Assembly: GCA_031315915.1 (NCBI GenBank)
Contig: JALDRK010000013.1
Span: forward strand, 1 to 64,000
From: Nitrospirales bacterium
GTDB lineage: Bacteria > Nitrospirota > Nitrospiria > Nitrospirales > UBA8639
Length of the DNA: 64,000 bases
Direction: 5' to 3'
Part shown: positions 15,986 through 25,607 of the stretch, in pieces
Position numbering within the stretch: the stretch's first letter is position 1
Layout: each line of letters begins with the position of its first letter
Notes under the pieces: model-generated
Seen by the model: only the letters and a program-made list of their open reading frames with translations
Database searches by the model: none
Told to the model about the DNA's origin: nothing
Translations under genes and position numbers: made by a program

Positions 15986-17206
15986 TTATTGATAGCGCAA
16001 GGCTTCAGCCGGATCGAGTCTGGCGGCTTTCATGGCTGGAAAAAGTCCAAAGGTCACTCCTACCCCCACGGCGAAGAGAAAGGCGATAAGGATGGCTGAC
16101 GGTTGAATGACGGCCCCCCAGTCCCCTCCACCGGGCATGGACTGTGCCACCATGTTGCCAAATCCATTTGCGGCAAAGATGCCGACGATCACCCCCACAC
16201 AGCCTCCGACCACGCTGATGGTGATCGATTCGATCAAAAATTGGAGTAAGATGTCTCTCCGTTTGGCGCCGATAGCCTTGCGCAAACCGATTTCCCTGGT
16301 GCGTTCCGTGACGGTCACCAACATGATATTCATAATGCCGATGCCGCCGACCAATAGTGCGACAATGGCAATCCCGCCCAAGACGATGCGAAAGGTCCAG
16401 ATAGTCTGGTCAATAGCTCCGAGAAATTCTCCCTGGTTTCGGATGCGGATGTCGTCGACCCCGTCATGCCGCTGGACCAGGAACTGGTGAAGCTCTTCGG
16501 TAACCTCCGGCATGTGTCCACGTTCCGGTACGTGGAGAATCAGAGAGCGGATTTTATCGTTACCCGTAAAAAATCGAAGTCCGGTGGTAACCGGAACGAA
16601 CATCATTTCATCGTAGTCTTGCCCATACACTTCCCCTTTTGGCTCCATGACTCCGACAACGGTAAAACGTTGATCGGCGATCTTGACTTCTTCTCCCACA
16701 GCAGGAGAGGAGCCAAAGAGCACTTCCGCCACGGTTTTCCCCAGCACGATGGTTCGCTTCCATTCCTTGAGGTCCGAGCGGGTCAGAAAGCGACCGGTTG
16801 CCGGGTGAAAATTTCTGATGGTACTGAATTCCGGCGATGTGGCTGTCAGGCGTCCGCTATAATCCCGGTCTCCGGTCTTGAGTTTTTGGTCCAATTCGAG
16901 AATTGGGGCCACCACCAATTCCGGAAATCGTTCCCGAATGGCCAGAGCATCCTCATAGCGCAATTGGGTATTGCGCCCGGCAAACATCCGCCGCTCTTCC
17001 ACCGTCAGGCGCTTTTTCCAGACAAACAGCAGATTCGTTCCCAGACGTTCAATGGAATTCACGAGCCAAAGTTGGCCCCCTTCCACAATGGCGATCATGG
17101 TAATGACCGATGCCACGCCGATGATGACACCCAGCATGGTCAAGCTGGAGCGAAGAATATTCGCGGTCAGATTCTTGAACGCATCTTGGAAAATAGAGCC
17201 GATCAT
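15986..17206 (-). CDS. macB: MacB-type ABC transporter permease
   Basis: A 406-residue permease of the MacB/FtsX fold: one N-terminal TM helix (SLTMLGVIIGVASVITMIAI), a large periplasmic domain (about residues 50-275) and three C-terminal TM helices including VTERTREIGLRKAIGAKRRD, the coupling region. In contrast to E. coli MacB, the ATPase is a separate gene, just upstream. With the membrane-fusion and TolC-like proteins it should form a trans-envelope pump driven by mechanotransmission. Substrate (antibiotic, peptide, lipid or siderophore) is unknown. Confidence 0.92.
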   Translation of the reverse strand: MIGSIFQDAFKNLTANILRSSLTMLGVIIGVASVITMIAIVEGGQLWLVNSIERLGTNLLFVWKKRLTVEERRMFAGRNTQLRYEDALAIRERFPELVVAPILELDQKLKTGDRDYSGRLTATSPEFSTIRNFHPATGRFLTRSDLKEWKRTIVLGKTVAEVLFGSSPAVGEEVKIADQRFTVVGVMEPKGEVYGQDYDEMMFVPVTTGLRFFTGNDKIRSLILHVPERGHMPEVTEELHQFLVQRHDGVDDIRIRNQGEFLGAIDQTIWTFRIVLGGIAIVALLVGGIGIMNIMLVTVTERTREIGLRKAIGAKRRDILLQFLIESITISVVGGCVGVIVGIFAANGFGNMVAQSMPGGGDWGAVIQPSAILIAFLFAVGVGVTFGLFPAMKAARLDPAEALRYQ

Positions 17207-17220
17207 AATGCCGTCGGAGA

Positions 17221-17922
17221 TTAAAGCAGAACAGGGTCTCTCGAGCCAGTGGACTCATCGGCCGTGATGCGCCCATCCGCCAAGGTGATGCGGCGCTGTG
17301 CCCGTTGGGCAATCAGAGGATCATGAGTAATCATCACGATGGTTTGTCCCTCACGATGCAGGGAGGCAAACATATCCAGAATGTCCTTGCCGGATTGGCT
17401 GTCCAGATTGCCGGTCGGTTCATCGGCCAAGAGCAGGGCAGGCCGGTTGGCGAGCGCCCGTGCAATGGCTACCCGCTGTTGTTGGCCGCCGGAGAGTTGA
17501 TTGCTGTAGTGAGTGATCCGGTCCTCCAGGCCTACCTGAGTCAATAATTCCTGTGCCCGTGATATCTGGGCTGGTCGGGAGACTCCGGCATACATGAGCG
17601 GCAGTTGCACGTTATCCAAAGCCGTTTTACGTGGCAGTAAATGAAAGGTCTGAAAGACAAATCCGATTTTTCTATTGCGGATCGTGGTGAGTTGAGACTC
17701 GGTTAGTGCGCCGGTATTCTCCCCGTCCAGCCAATACTCGCCTCCGGTTGGGCGGCTCAAGCACCCTAGGATATCCAGTAAGGTTGTTTTTCCGCTGCCG
17801 GACTGTCCGATAATGGCCACAAATTCTCCCTTGGCAATGTGAAGATGAATGGTCTTCAGGGCATGAACGGCTACCTGACCGGCCTGATATGTTTTGCTCA
17901 CTTGCCGCAGATCGATCAGCAT
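17221..17922 (-). CDS. ABC transporter ATPase (MacB/LolD type)
   Basis: A 233-residue ATPase with Walker A GQSGSGKTT, signature LSGGQQQRVAIARAL, Walker B LLLADEPTGNLD and H-loop MITHD. The TGNLDS sequence is typical of the MacB/LolD/FtsE group. It lies between the membrane-fusion protein gene (22 bases) and the permease gene (14 bases), so all belong to one operon. It supplies ATP hydrolysis for the tripartite pump. Confidence 0.93.
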   Translation of the reverse strand: MLIDLRQVSKTYQAGQVAVHALKTIHLHIAKGEFVAIIGQSGSGKTTLLDILGCLSRPTGGEYWLDGENTGALTESQLTTIRNRKIGFVFQTFHLLPRKTALDNVQLPLMYAGVSRPAQISRAQELLTQVGLEDRITHYSNQLSGGQQQRVAIARALANRPALLLADEPTGNLDSQSGKDILDMFASLHREGQTIVMITHDPLIAQRAQRRITLADGRITADESTGSRDPVLL

Positions 17923-17944
17923 GGGGCAATAGTCCTACTCGTCG

Positions 17945-19084
17945 TTAAGTATGAGGAGAGGATTTTTTCAATGACGGCACTACGACCCGGTCATGTTCCT
18001 CAAGGCCTTTGGTGACGACGGCCTGGGTATCGGTGCGGAAAGCCACACGGACCTTTCGGGGATGAGGCCGGCCGTCGATCAGCACATCCACCATGTCGTC
18101 CCCGTGTTCGACTCGCAATGTTTCCAACGGAATGGTCAGGACATCGTCCAGTTTTCCCGTGACAATATCGATGTTCGCGGTCAGCATGGGTTTAAGGGCC
18201 GAATTGGCTTCTTGAATGTGAATGGCCACTTCGTACGTTACGATGTTCTCCTCCTTCACCCCTTGTGCCGCAATCGAGGACACGTAGCCTCGAAAGAGTT
18301 GACCGGGCAGGGCATCCAGCCGAATCTCCACCGCTTGGCCTTCGGCCACACGTGGAATATTGACTTCATTGATCTTGGCCTTCACCCTCATGTGAGACAA
18401 GTCGGCAATTCGCATGAGTACCGTTCCCCCGCCGAACGTGGCCGTCCCCGACGTGATGATTTCCCCGGTGTGGACCAACACCTCCAGTACGGTTCCGCGA
18501 GAAGGTGAACGGACCAGAAACTCCTCAGGCCGGGTGTCGGAGGCTTGCTTGTCTCGATACCGACCGAACAATTCTTGGTTGCCCCCAAGCGCCAAGAGGA
18601 GTTGCCGTTCCGCCAAATCCAAACGAACCAGCGCTCGTTGATAATCCTGCTGTGACGTTTCCATCTCCTTTTGGGGGATGTACCCTTTTTCAAAGAGGGA
18701 TTGAGAGCGCACCCAATTGCGTTGTGCCATTTCCACATTCAACCGTTCTTCCTGAATGGCGGCGCGGAGTTGTGCCACCTGTCTGGCCTGGCTGGGTTCC
18801 TGTCGAATGATGGCGAGAATTTGATCCTTTTCCACAACATCTCCTGTGGAAATCTTCAGATCGGCCACTTCCCCGGAAAATTGGGATTTGATTTCGATGG
18901 TTTGAGCGGGTTGAATCATGCCGGTTTCCGACACGCGGGTTTGCAATGAGGAGCGAACGACCTCAATCGTGGTGGGCGGCTGTGTTTCCGCCGAATCCGA
19001 TTGTCCTGCCGGAAGGTAGAGATAGAGGCCGATGCCCACGGCGATAAACAAGACCAGAACAGTGAGCCAAGCGTTTCGCGTCAT
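17945..19084 (-). CDS. macA: Periplasmic membrane-fusion protein (MacA/HlyD family)
   Basis: A 379-residue adaptor. It has an N-terminal membrane anchor (LTVLVLFIAVGIGLYLYLPAG), a split lipoyl domain (IEIKSQFSGEVADL and VRSPSRGTVLEVLVHTGE), a coiled-coil hairpin between them (about residues 95-160) and beta-barrel and membrane-proximal domains. It would link the inner-membrane permease to the TolC-like channel. Gene order channel, adaptor, ATPase, permease is consistent with a single operon. Confidence 0.92.
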   Translation of the reverse strand: MTRNAWLTVLVLFIAVGIGLYLYLPAGQSDSAETQPPTTIEVVRSSLQTRVSETGMIQPAQTIEIKSQFSGEVADLKISTGDVVEKDQILAIIRQEPSQARQVAQLRAAIQEERLNVEMAQRNWVRSQSLFEKGYIPQKEMETSQQDYQRALVRLDLAERQLLLALGGNQELFGRYRDKQASDTRPEEFLVRSPSRGTVLEVLVHTGEIITSGTATFGGGTVLMRIADLSHMRVKAKINEVNIPRVAEGQAVEIRLDALPGQLFRGYVSSIAAQGVKEENIVTYEVAIHIQEANSALKPMLTANIDIVTGKLDDVLTIPLETLRVEHGDDMVDVLIDGRPHPRKVRVAFRTDTQAVVTKGLEEHDRVVVPSLKKSSPHT

Positions 19085-19199
19085 AAGGAATGGAATTGCA
19101 TTGAGAAAACCGGGTGGTTGCTTTTACATCGTAACAGGCGTCCAGAACTCGTGTGAACTGTCGCTGGAAGAAACCGGACTTTCCAAATGGAGGGCAAGG

Positions 19200-20804
19200 T
19201 TATTTGACAGTGATGTCGTAGTGGTCGAAGGTGGTGGCGGTGACGAGTCGACGGTTGGAAAGTGCCAGGTTGTAATCCAGGATGGCCCGTAATTCGTTAC
19301 CCTTGGCTTCGGCCAGATCACTTTGAAATTCCAGTACGTTCCGCGTGGTCGTAAGGCCCAGATTGAGCCGTTCCTGTTCGGCTTTGAGTTGTCGTTCGGA
19401 AAGCGTGCGGGCGGTTTGGGTGGTGCGTATCCGTTTGTGGTTGGTCTGGACCCGACGCGCGGCTTCTTTGACATCCAGAATGACCTGTTGACGAACCCGT
19501 TGAAGCAGGGTTTCATTTTGTCGTGTTTCCTGTAATCGACGCTGGTATTGGCTTTGGGCCGATCGGTTGCCTAGGGGATAGCTCAAGACCAGGCCACCCC
19601 CCATGTTGTAAAAATCTGTACTGCCCAGCCGATCCCACGTATCACTGGTACTGTTCCCCAATCCGCTGAGCCCCACCCCGCCCTGGAACGACAGGTCCGG
19701 GAGCAATTGGTTTTTGGCGAATTGGGCTTGCACTCCCGAGGATTCAATATTTTTCTTTGCCTGTAAAATGTCCGGTCGATTCTTCATGGCGATCTGGATA
19801 GCCGTCGAAAGGTTAGTGGCCTCGTATTGTTGCTGGGGTGTGTCCAAGGGGACAATGGGGGTGGTCTGGGTGAGCTGTTCTTCGTTGGGGCTGAGGAGCT
19901 GGCGTAATTGATCCTCTTGGTCCTGAACGGCTTTTTGTGCCAACAACACTTGCTCTATTCGGCTGGCCACCCCCGCCTGTGCTTGAAGGGCCTCGACGTC
20001 GGCCATGACTCCGGCTTTGACTTTGGCACGATTACCGAGGAGCAGTTCTTCGGCAGCACGAAGGCTGGCTTTAGCGACTTTCAGATTTTCCCGGGTGAAG
20101 ACGAGTTCCCAATAGGCCTTTTCGATTTGCGCGGTGATCGTTTGCACTTGATTGAGAAACCCAAAATATTCCACGGCCACGGCATTTCTGGCCAAAACGA
20201 TTTGGGTCTTATTGACACTCGGACCAAAGTTTTTTAAGAGTGGTTGGGTCAGGTTAAACAGCAAATTGCTGAAATAGGAGGGATTGAAAAGAAAAGAGTT
20301 GGGTCCGGCCACCGAATTCCGATTCGTGTCGAAATTCAGATCGTACGATCCTCCCGTCAGGAGTTTCTGCTTGAAGGTCAGGCTGAATCGGGTATCGTTT
20401 TGGTCAAGAACGTCAGGTTCCGAACCTATTGTCACTCCCTCCAAGCCGAAAATGGGGCGGTTCAAAGGGGCAATGGATCGATCATACCGTCCGCTCAACT
20501 CGATGGTCGGATCAAATTGAGCCTGTTGAAAGATGATATCGGTCACCCGGATGCCTCGGGTTTGTCGACTGACCCTGATATCCAAGTTTTCTTCAAGGGC
20601 CTGTAAAACGGCTTCTTTCAGAGTTAGCGTGATAACCGAATCTTGAGGCAGTAAATCATGGAGTGAAGAGTCGTTCTCTTCAAGGAAAGACGAGGACTCC
20701 GGTAAGGTTGATTGGGCCCAACCATCAGGAATGACGCACAGCAGAAACGTTGCCGCGAGGCAGCCAATAGTGACTAATGGGTGAATGGGGGAGTGGAGAG
20801 TCAT
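19200..20804 (-). CDS. TolC-family outer-membrane channel protein
   Basis: A 534-residue outer-membrane efflux protein. It has a signal peptide (cleavage near GWAQ), and two repeats typical of the OEP family are visible, for instance ITAQIEKAYWELVFTRENLKVA in the first and QVILDVKEAARRV in the second, which form the alpha-barrel hairpins. It is the first gene of the pump operon and about 115 bases upstream of the adaptor gene. Homotrimeric function is inferred from the family. Confidence 0.93.
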   Translation of the reverse strand: MTLHSPIHPLVTIGCLAATFLLCVIPDGWAQSTLPESSSFLEENDSSLHDLLPQDSVITLTLKEAVLQALEENLDIRVSRQTRGIRVTDIIFQQAQFDPTIELSGRYDRSIAPLNRPIFGLEGVTIGSEPDVLDQNDTRFSLTFKQKLLTGGSYDLNFDTNRNSVAGPNSFLFNPSYFSNLLFNLTQPLLKNFGPSVNKTQIVLARNAVAVEYFGFLNQVQTITAQIEKAYWELVFTRENLKVAKASLRAAEELLLGNRAKVKAGVMADVEALQAQAGVASRIEQVLLAQKAVQDQEDQLRQLLSPNEEQLTQTTPIVPLDTPQQQYEATNLSTAIQIAMKNRPDILQAKKNIESSGVQAQFAKNQLLPDLSFQGGVGLSGLGNSTSDTWDRLGSTDFYNMGGGLVLSYPLGNRSAQSQYQRRLQETRQNETLLQRVRQQVILDVKEAARRVQTNHKRIRTTQTARTLSERQLKAEQERLNLGLTTTRNVLEFQSDLAEAKGNELRAILDYNLALSNRRLVTATTFDHYDITVK

Positions 20805-21034
20805 GCCGCTGCCTGAGTGTCAGTGTGGCCTGTTGCTCCGATCTCAGAGACATAGGCTAACAAAGGGGTGTTGATGACGGCAACGATAGAACTTTCACAC
20901 AGATATGTTGCCCCTGGAAGTAATTGCCTAAAGGTCTTGTGCCATTCCGGGAAAAATGCGTATCATCTGACGAAGTCACAGATGGCCATTGTGTTCAATA
21001 TGTAATCATGTTTATAGACAAGTTAGGAAAGGTT

Positions 21035-21880
21035 ATGAAAGAAAATTTTGATGAGTCAAACATGAGTAATGACATCTCCCTCCAGCCGACCGAAGCGCCT
21101 AGCCGAGGGCCCTTCGCTTACTTTACCAGAGCAACGCAGATATGGACATCCGGAGTAGTGTTGTTCGGGATGGTCTTGAGCGGACCAATTCTGTCTTCGG
21201 CCAACGATCAACCCCATGAACTCCCAAAGCCGGAATTGAAGACAACCCCTCCGGTCTTTGAAGAATGGAATTTTGAAACGGGTTCCTCAGTCGGGGTGCC
21301 AGAGGGATTCCAAATATTCAATGGCGGCCAGGTGTCCGGGAAAGGGTGGAACATCTCTGAGGATTCTACCGCTCCCAGCCGGTCGCATGTTGTGCAGCAA
21401 TCCTTGGTGTGTGAACAGGAAGACTGCTATCAGTTGCTGGTATCTGACAATATACAGGTGGACTATGTGGATATTTCGGTTCGCCTGAAAATGTTATTGG
21501 GGTCCCCTTCCGGATATGCGGGCTTGGCTTTTTCTATTCAGGATGCCAAGAATTTTTATGCAGCCGTGGTGCATCCCAAAAACAACCATGTGGTGGTGTA
21601 TGCGGTGAAAGAGGGAAAACCGATGGAGTTGGGGAAAGCTGACCTTATATTGAATGATACTCCCTGGCATACTCTACGCGTTCAACGGTACACCATTATC
21701 AGCAAAGAAGTCATCGAAGTGTTTTTCGATCAACATATGTTGTTGTCGCTTTGGGATGGGTCGTTTAGAGTAGGGAAATTGGGACTAGTGGCCATGGGCA
21801 AAGCGGGATTTGCCTTTGATAACCTTCGGGTCATGGAATTACTCACGCAGCGTCCTTTCTCGCGCCCTTCGGCCTATTAA
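21035..21880 (+). CDS. Exported LamG/DUF1080-like beta-sandwich protein
   Basis: The start at ATG 21035 (MKENFDESN) is preferred to an earlier opening at 20924 because an AGGAAAGG site precedes it. One hydrophobic segment (WTSGVVLFGMVLSGPILSSA) follows about residue 35, a long-n-region signal or anchor. The mature domain (WNFETGSSVGVPEGF, then YAGLAFSIQDAKNFYAAVV, then AFDNLRVME) has the fold pattern of concanavalin/LamG, DUF1080 or 3-keto-disaccharide hydrolase-like domains, which bind sugars. Catalytic residues are not identifiable. It diverges from the pump operon, and its end overlaps the LOG gene end by 4 bases. Confidence 0.7.
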   Translation: MKENFDESNMSNDISLQPTEAPSRGPFAYFTRATQIWTSGVVLFGMVLSGPILSSANDQPHELPKPELKTTPPVFEEWNFETGSSVGVPEGFQIFNGGQVSGKGWNISEDSTAPSRSHVVQQSLVCEQEDCYQLLVSDNIQVDYVDISVRLKMLLGSPSGYAGLAFSIQDAKNFYAAVVHPKNNHVVVYAVKEGKPMELGKADLILNDTPWHTLRVQRYTIISKEVIEVFFDQHMLLSLWDGSFRVGKLGLVAMGKAGFAFDNLRVMELLTQRPFSRPSAY

Positions 21881-22464
21881 GCCGTGATCTTATTGGTGGG
21901 GAAGAGCCGATTTTTGAGCAGTCCCACCATAGATTCCGGATCCTGTTCCACCAAGATAAGTTGACGATTGAGAGGGCTGACAAACCCCTGAGCGACCTGA
22001 TGGTCGAAAAATCCCAACAGGCCATCAAAAAATCCAAAACAATTTAACAATCCGCAGGGTTTGCCATGAAGCTGAAGTTGTGCCCAGGTGATCATTTCAC
22101 AATATTCTTCCAGAGTACCGAACCCACCAGGTAAGGTAATAAACCCGGCTGAGAGTTTTTCCATCAGTGCTTTTCGTTCGTGCATGCTGGAAACGATATG
22201 GGTTTCGCTTAGAAGAGGATGCAGGAGTTCTTTTTCTTCCAGGTGTCGTGGGATGACTCCCGTCACTCTGCCCCCTTTTTCCAAGACGGTAGACGCCAAC
22301 AGTCCCATCAAACCAATATTTCCCCCGCCATACACTAGGCCAAAGCCTTCTTGGACGAGGACCTCTCCCAGACGTTGAGCGACGTCGGCATAGCCAGGCT
22401 GTGCTCCCAGGTTTGATCCGCAAAATACACAGAGAAAAGGAATGGTTGGGAAGGCCGACTTCAT
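21877..22464 (-). CDS. LOG-family cytokinin riboside 5'-monophosphate phosphoribohydrolase-like protein
   Basis: A 195-residue Rossmann-fold protein. The family motif PGGFGTLEE is at residues 112-120, with the upstream VYGGGNIGLMG nucleotide-binding loop and HERKALM. LOG proteins cleave nucleoside 5'-monophosphates to base and ribose phosphate. In bacteria the role is often nucleotide housekeeping. In actinobacteria a LOG protein is a classic proteasome substrate, so its place right after the pupylation locus is suggestive, though it may be chance. Confidence 0.9.
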   Translation of the reverse strand: MKSAFPTIPFLCVFCGSNLGAQPGYADVAQRLGEVLVQEGFGLVYGGGNIGLMGLLASTVLEKGGRVTGVIPRHLEEKELLHPLLSETHIVSSMHERKALMEKLSAGFITLPGGFGTLEEYCEMITWAQLQLHGKPCGLLNCFGFFDGLLGFFDHQVAQGFVSPLNRQLILVEQDPESMVGLLKNRLFPTNKITA

Positions 22465-22538
22465 GAAAGACGAGGGGTATTTGTCAAAGGCTTGTCTTGT
22501 CGTGGTTGTCAGAACCCGAATGTCGCAGGAGACAAAAC

Positions 22539-23537
22539 TTACCCTTTGAATGGGAGGCTTGTGAGGGCAAAAGGGTTGACTCGTGACCCATTAAGGCGTA
22601 TCCCCCAATGTAAATGCGGCCCGGTCGCTCTGCCCGAGGCACCGACTTTTCCAATCGCCTCACCTTTTTGAACGGACTGGCCGTGTTGTACATCGATCTC
22701 AGACAGATGGAAATACATGGAAAACAAGCCAAGGCCATGGTCCAGGATGATGCCCTTGCCGGAAAAGAAATGGTCGACGGCCAGAACGACGGTGCCGGTA
22801 TTGATGGCCAGGACGGGGGTGCCTGTGGGGGCGGCGATATCTTCGCCGGTATGGGGACGCCGGGGTTGGCCATTGATGACCCGGCGGCTGCCGAATACCC
22901 CGGTAATTTTCCCGGCAACCGGTTCCAGAAATGGGCCATCCCACAACGGACTATCGCTAATCCGGTGAAATGCTCCGGCTAATTCCTGTTGTTCGGCTTT
23001 GACCCGTTTTAAGGTTTTGGAATCAAGATCCACCTTATTTTTGGGAAGTGTCAGCTCTTGGATTGTATAGTTTTCTTTTATGATTAAGATGGCGTAACTG
23101 AAATGCTGGGTGCCCCCCTCTGAGTGGACTTGCACCGATAATTCCTGTTCCCCTTGCGGGTCTTCCATATCAATGCCGACGAGACCGGCAAAGGCATGCT
23201 CATTCAGCCGAAAAAAAGGGATTTTCCGTTTTAAAAAGATGCCTTTCACGTCGGCCTGAGAATCCGATACCGGTACTTCAACCCATAGGATTTCGCCTTG
23301 CTTGCCGCTGAATTGGCCATCGGCGCCCGGGCGCTGACGTTCCGCACTGGGGACGATTTGAATCGGGAAGATGCTGGCGATCAAAAGGCAGAGGATAAAC
23401 AGCTTTCGTCCGGTATACCAAGATGAAGAAGATTGCGTACGAGAAGGTTGAGAGATCAAGGGTACAGGCGATTGTGTGGAACTTGACTCAGCAGTTCCTC
23501 CACCCGACGATTGAAGGGGCAAAAAGGGTCCATGCAC
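22539..23537 (-). CDS. M23-family (LytM) peptidoglycan endopeptidase
   Basis: Metal ligands of an active M23 peptidase are present: HTGEDIAAP and GPHLHWGI, plus HGLGLFSMYFHLS. It has a single N-terminal membrane or signal segment (LFILCLLIASIFPI) and a middle beta domain. The frame opens with GTG at 23537, with GGAGG 10 bases upstream, inside pafA. A TTG at 23459 overlapping the pafA stop (TTGA) is the alternative. It would cut cross-link peptides in the periplasm. It probably shares the proteasome operon transcript by position only. Confidence 0.85.
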   Translation of the reverse strand: MHGPFLPLQSSGGGTAESSSTQSPVPLISQPSRTQSSSSWYTGRKLFILCLLIASIFPIQIVPSAERQRPGADGQFSGKQGEILWVEVPVSDSQADVKGIFLKRKIPFFRLNEHAFAGLVGIDMEDPQGEQELSVQVHSEGGTQHFSYAILIIKENYTIQELTLPKNKVDLDSKTLKRVKAEQQELAGAFHRISDSPLWDGPFLEPVAGKITGVFGSRRVINGQPRRPHTGEDIAAPTGTPVLAINTGTVVLAVDHFFSGKGIILDHGLGLFSMYFHLSEIDVQHGQSVQKGEAIGKVGASGRATGPHLHWGIRLNGSRVNPFALTSLPFKG

Positions 23538-24832
23538 AGGATCGTTTCCTCCCAGTACCCGTTAAGTTTTAAATACGTCCAATCTACAGTATATGACCGA
23601 TTTTTCGCTCGGGCAAATCTGATGAAATCCCCGCGTACCTTGGCCCTGGTGGTTTGCGGAGGGATGGTTTGGGCTTGTTCGATGGCCTCTTCATCTACCA
23701 GCTTTCGGATATTGTGGCGTTCAGCCAACAGATAGTAGAGACTCCGTCCCCGGTGGACATCATGGTATTGCAGGTCCATCATGCCAAGTCTCGGATCATC
23801 CCATCCGCAACCTTTCTTGTCCATATAGGTTTCCATGATCCATTTCTTGGTAATCCAGTCGATTTCCCTGACCAGAAGCATGGGAGATTCTTCCAGCAGA
23901 TTGAGAACGCGACCCCACTCATAGTGCACCTCCGTCATGATCTTGTTGGGTGGATGGGCTGCCAAGTATTTTTCAGCCCGTTCCCAGTACCGGCGCTGAA
24001 TATCCAGGGCGGTCATGTCCCGTCCATCCTCTAACTTCACGGTTCGTTTAAGGGTCGGATCCCGTGAAATATCACGGATCGCTTTGACGGGCTCCTCAAG
24101 GCCGATGTTGGGGACGGTATAGCCATCCTCCAGCATGGAAAGCACCAGCACGGCGGTTCCGACTTTGAGATAGGTCGAGAATTCCGACATGTTGGAGTCG
24201 CCAAGGATGATATGCAGGCGGCGAAACTTTTCGGCATCGGCATGCGGTTCATCCCGGGTGTTGATGATGCTTCTGGAGGATGTGGTGGACGAGGAAGTTT
24301 TTTCGTGAATGTGTTGAGCTCGCTGGGAAATGAAGTAGTGGGGTTTCCCTGATACCTTGAGGACTTTTCCCGATCCGGAAAAAATTTGTCGGGTGACAAA
24401 GAAGGGGATGAGTTGTTCGCTGACCTTCCAAAAGTCCACATCTCGGCGCATGAGAAAGTTTTCGTGACATCCATACGTATTGCCTAGAGAATCGGTATTG
24501 TTCTTAAAAATGAAGATGTCACCGGATAGGCCTTCTTCACGCAGGCGTTCCTCTGCAATGGGAAGACAACTTTCCAGAATGCGTTCTCCGGCTTTATCGT
24601 GAAGGACCAGGTCGATAAGGTCGTCGCACTCGGGCGTGGAGTATTCCGGATGGCAGCCAGTGTCCTGGTAGAATCGAGCCCCGTTGGTCAAAAAGGCGTT
24701 GGAGGGCCAACTGTTGGGGATGAGACCCTCAAAGATATAGCCCAGGATTTTTTCAATGGGAAGGTAGACGCGGCCGTTGGGAGAGAACGTTAACCCATAT
24801 TCGCACTCCAGGCCGAATATTCGCTTCATCAT
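23456..24832 (-). CDS. pafA: Pup-protein ligase PafA
   Basis: PafA activates the C-terminal Glu of Pup with ATP and joins it to lysines of target proteins. The 458-residue protein has the carboxylate-amine ligase fold: ATP/Mg residues in FGLECEYG (Glu9, Glu11), the catalytic Asp57 in FYQDTGCHPEYSTPECD, then LFKNN-like IFKNNTDSLGNTYGCHEN and IINTRDEPHADAEKFRRLH. It lacks the extra loop after the first strand that marks Dop, and the N-terminal FGLE motif fits PafA. The last gene of the proteasome set, 88 bases after prcA. Confidence 0.95.
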   Translation of the reverse strand: MMKRIFGLECEYGLTFSPNGRVYLPIEKILGYIFEGLIPNSWPSNAFLTNGARFYQDTGCHPEYSTPECDDLIDLVLHDKAGERILESCLPIAEERLREEGLSGDIFIFKNNTDSLGNTYGCHENFLMRRDVDFWKVSEQLIPFFVTRQIFSGSGKVLKVSGKPHYFISQRAQHIHEKTSSSTTSSRSIINTRDEPHADAEKFRRLHIILGDSNMSEFSTYLKVGTAVLVLSMLEDGYTVPNIGLEEPVKAIRDISRDPTLKRTVKLEDGRDMTALDIQRRYWERAEKYLAAHPPNKIMTEVHYEWGRVLNLLEESPMLLVREIDWITKKWIMETYMDKKGCGWDDPRLGMMDLQYHDVHRGRSLYYLLAERHNIRKLVDEEAIEQAQTIPPQTTRAKVRGDFIRFARAKNRSYTVDWTYLKLNGYWEETILCMDPFCPFNRRVEELLSQVPHNRLYP

Positions 24833-24920
24833 ACCGATGTCTCCCGTAAGGTCTTACTGGGAGAATACACCGCAAAGGGTGATTGTTCAACCTGAGGTTG
24901 GGAGGGATGCGAGGGGCACG

Positions 24921-25604
24921 TTATTCCAGGATCTGTCGTGCTTCTTGGAGGAGCACCCGCCGAAATTTTCTGCCCTTTCGGTTTCTGTCCAGGACCGCAA
25001 TTTCCAGGCCTTCCAAATTCGGCTTCGAGTCTGAGACTCTTTCGAACGAGGTATGACAGAGAATCAGCGCGTCTTTTAAGGAAGGACACTGTTCGGATAA
25101 CTCTTTGCGCAGAAAGGTCAGAATGGCTTCGGAACGCCCGCCGATGGCTGTGAATCGTTGTTCATCCACAATGCTGCCGTCAAAGGAAATCCGGTACAGT
25201 TCATTGCGATCGGGGGTTTCGCCGACTTGGGCCAACAGCAATTCCACCTCATATGGTTTCATTTCTTGGCTGAAGATGGTACCAAGCATTTGTGAATAGC
25301 CATTGGCTAAAGACCTAGCCGTGACATCTTCCCGGCTGTACATCATGCCTTTGACGTCGGCATGCTGAATGCCGGCTTTGCGTAGGCTCTCGAACTCGTT
25401 GTATTTTCCGGCCCCGGAAAAGGCGATATTGTCGTAGATTTCCGAGATTTTGAATAGCGAAACACTGGGATTGTCTGCGACGAACAGGACTCCGTCTCCA
25501 TAGGCCATGGCGATGATGGAGCGGCCTTTGGCAATGCCTTTTTTGGCATACTCGGCCCGATCCTGCATCATTTGTTCCGGTGAGACGTAATAAGGAAGGG
25601 GCAT
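24921..25604 (-). CDS. prcA: Proteasome subunit alpha
   Basis: A 227-residue alpha subunit of the 20S core. It starts with YYVSPEQMMQDRAEYAKKGIA, the H0 helix and gate region, close to the actinobacterial PrcA N-terminus, and continues with DGVLFVADNP, KYNEFESLRKAGIQ and PYEVELLLAQV. Seven such subunits form the outer ring that gates entry and docks the ATPase. The start is 4 bases from the prcB stop. The C-terminus is slightly shorter than in mycobacteria. Confidence 0.95.
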   Translation of the reverse strand: MPLPYYVSPEQMMQDRAEYAKKGIAKGRSIIAMAYGDGVLFVADNPSVSLFKISEIYDNIAFSGAGKYNEFESLRKAGIQHADVKGMMYSREDVTARSLANGYSQMLGTIFSQEMKPYEVELLLAQVGETPDRNELYRISFDGSIVDEQRFTAIGGRSEAILTFLRKELSEQCPSLKDALILCHTSFERVSDSKPNLEGLEIAVLDRNRKGRKFRRVLLQEARQILE

Positions 25605-25607
25605 GGG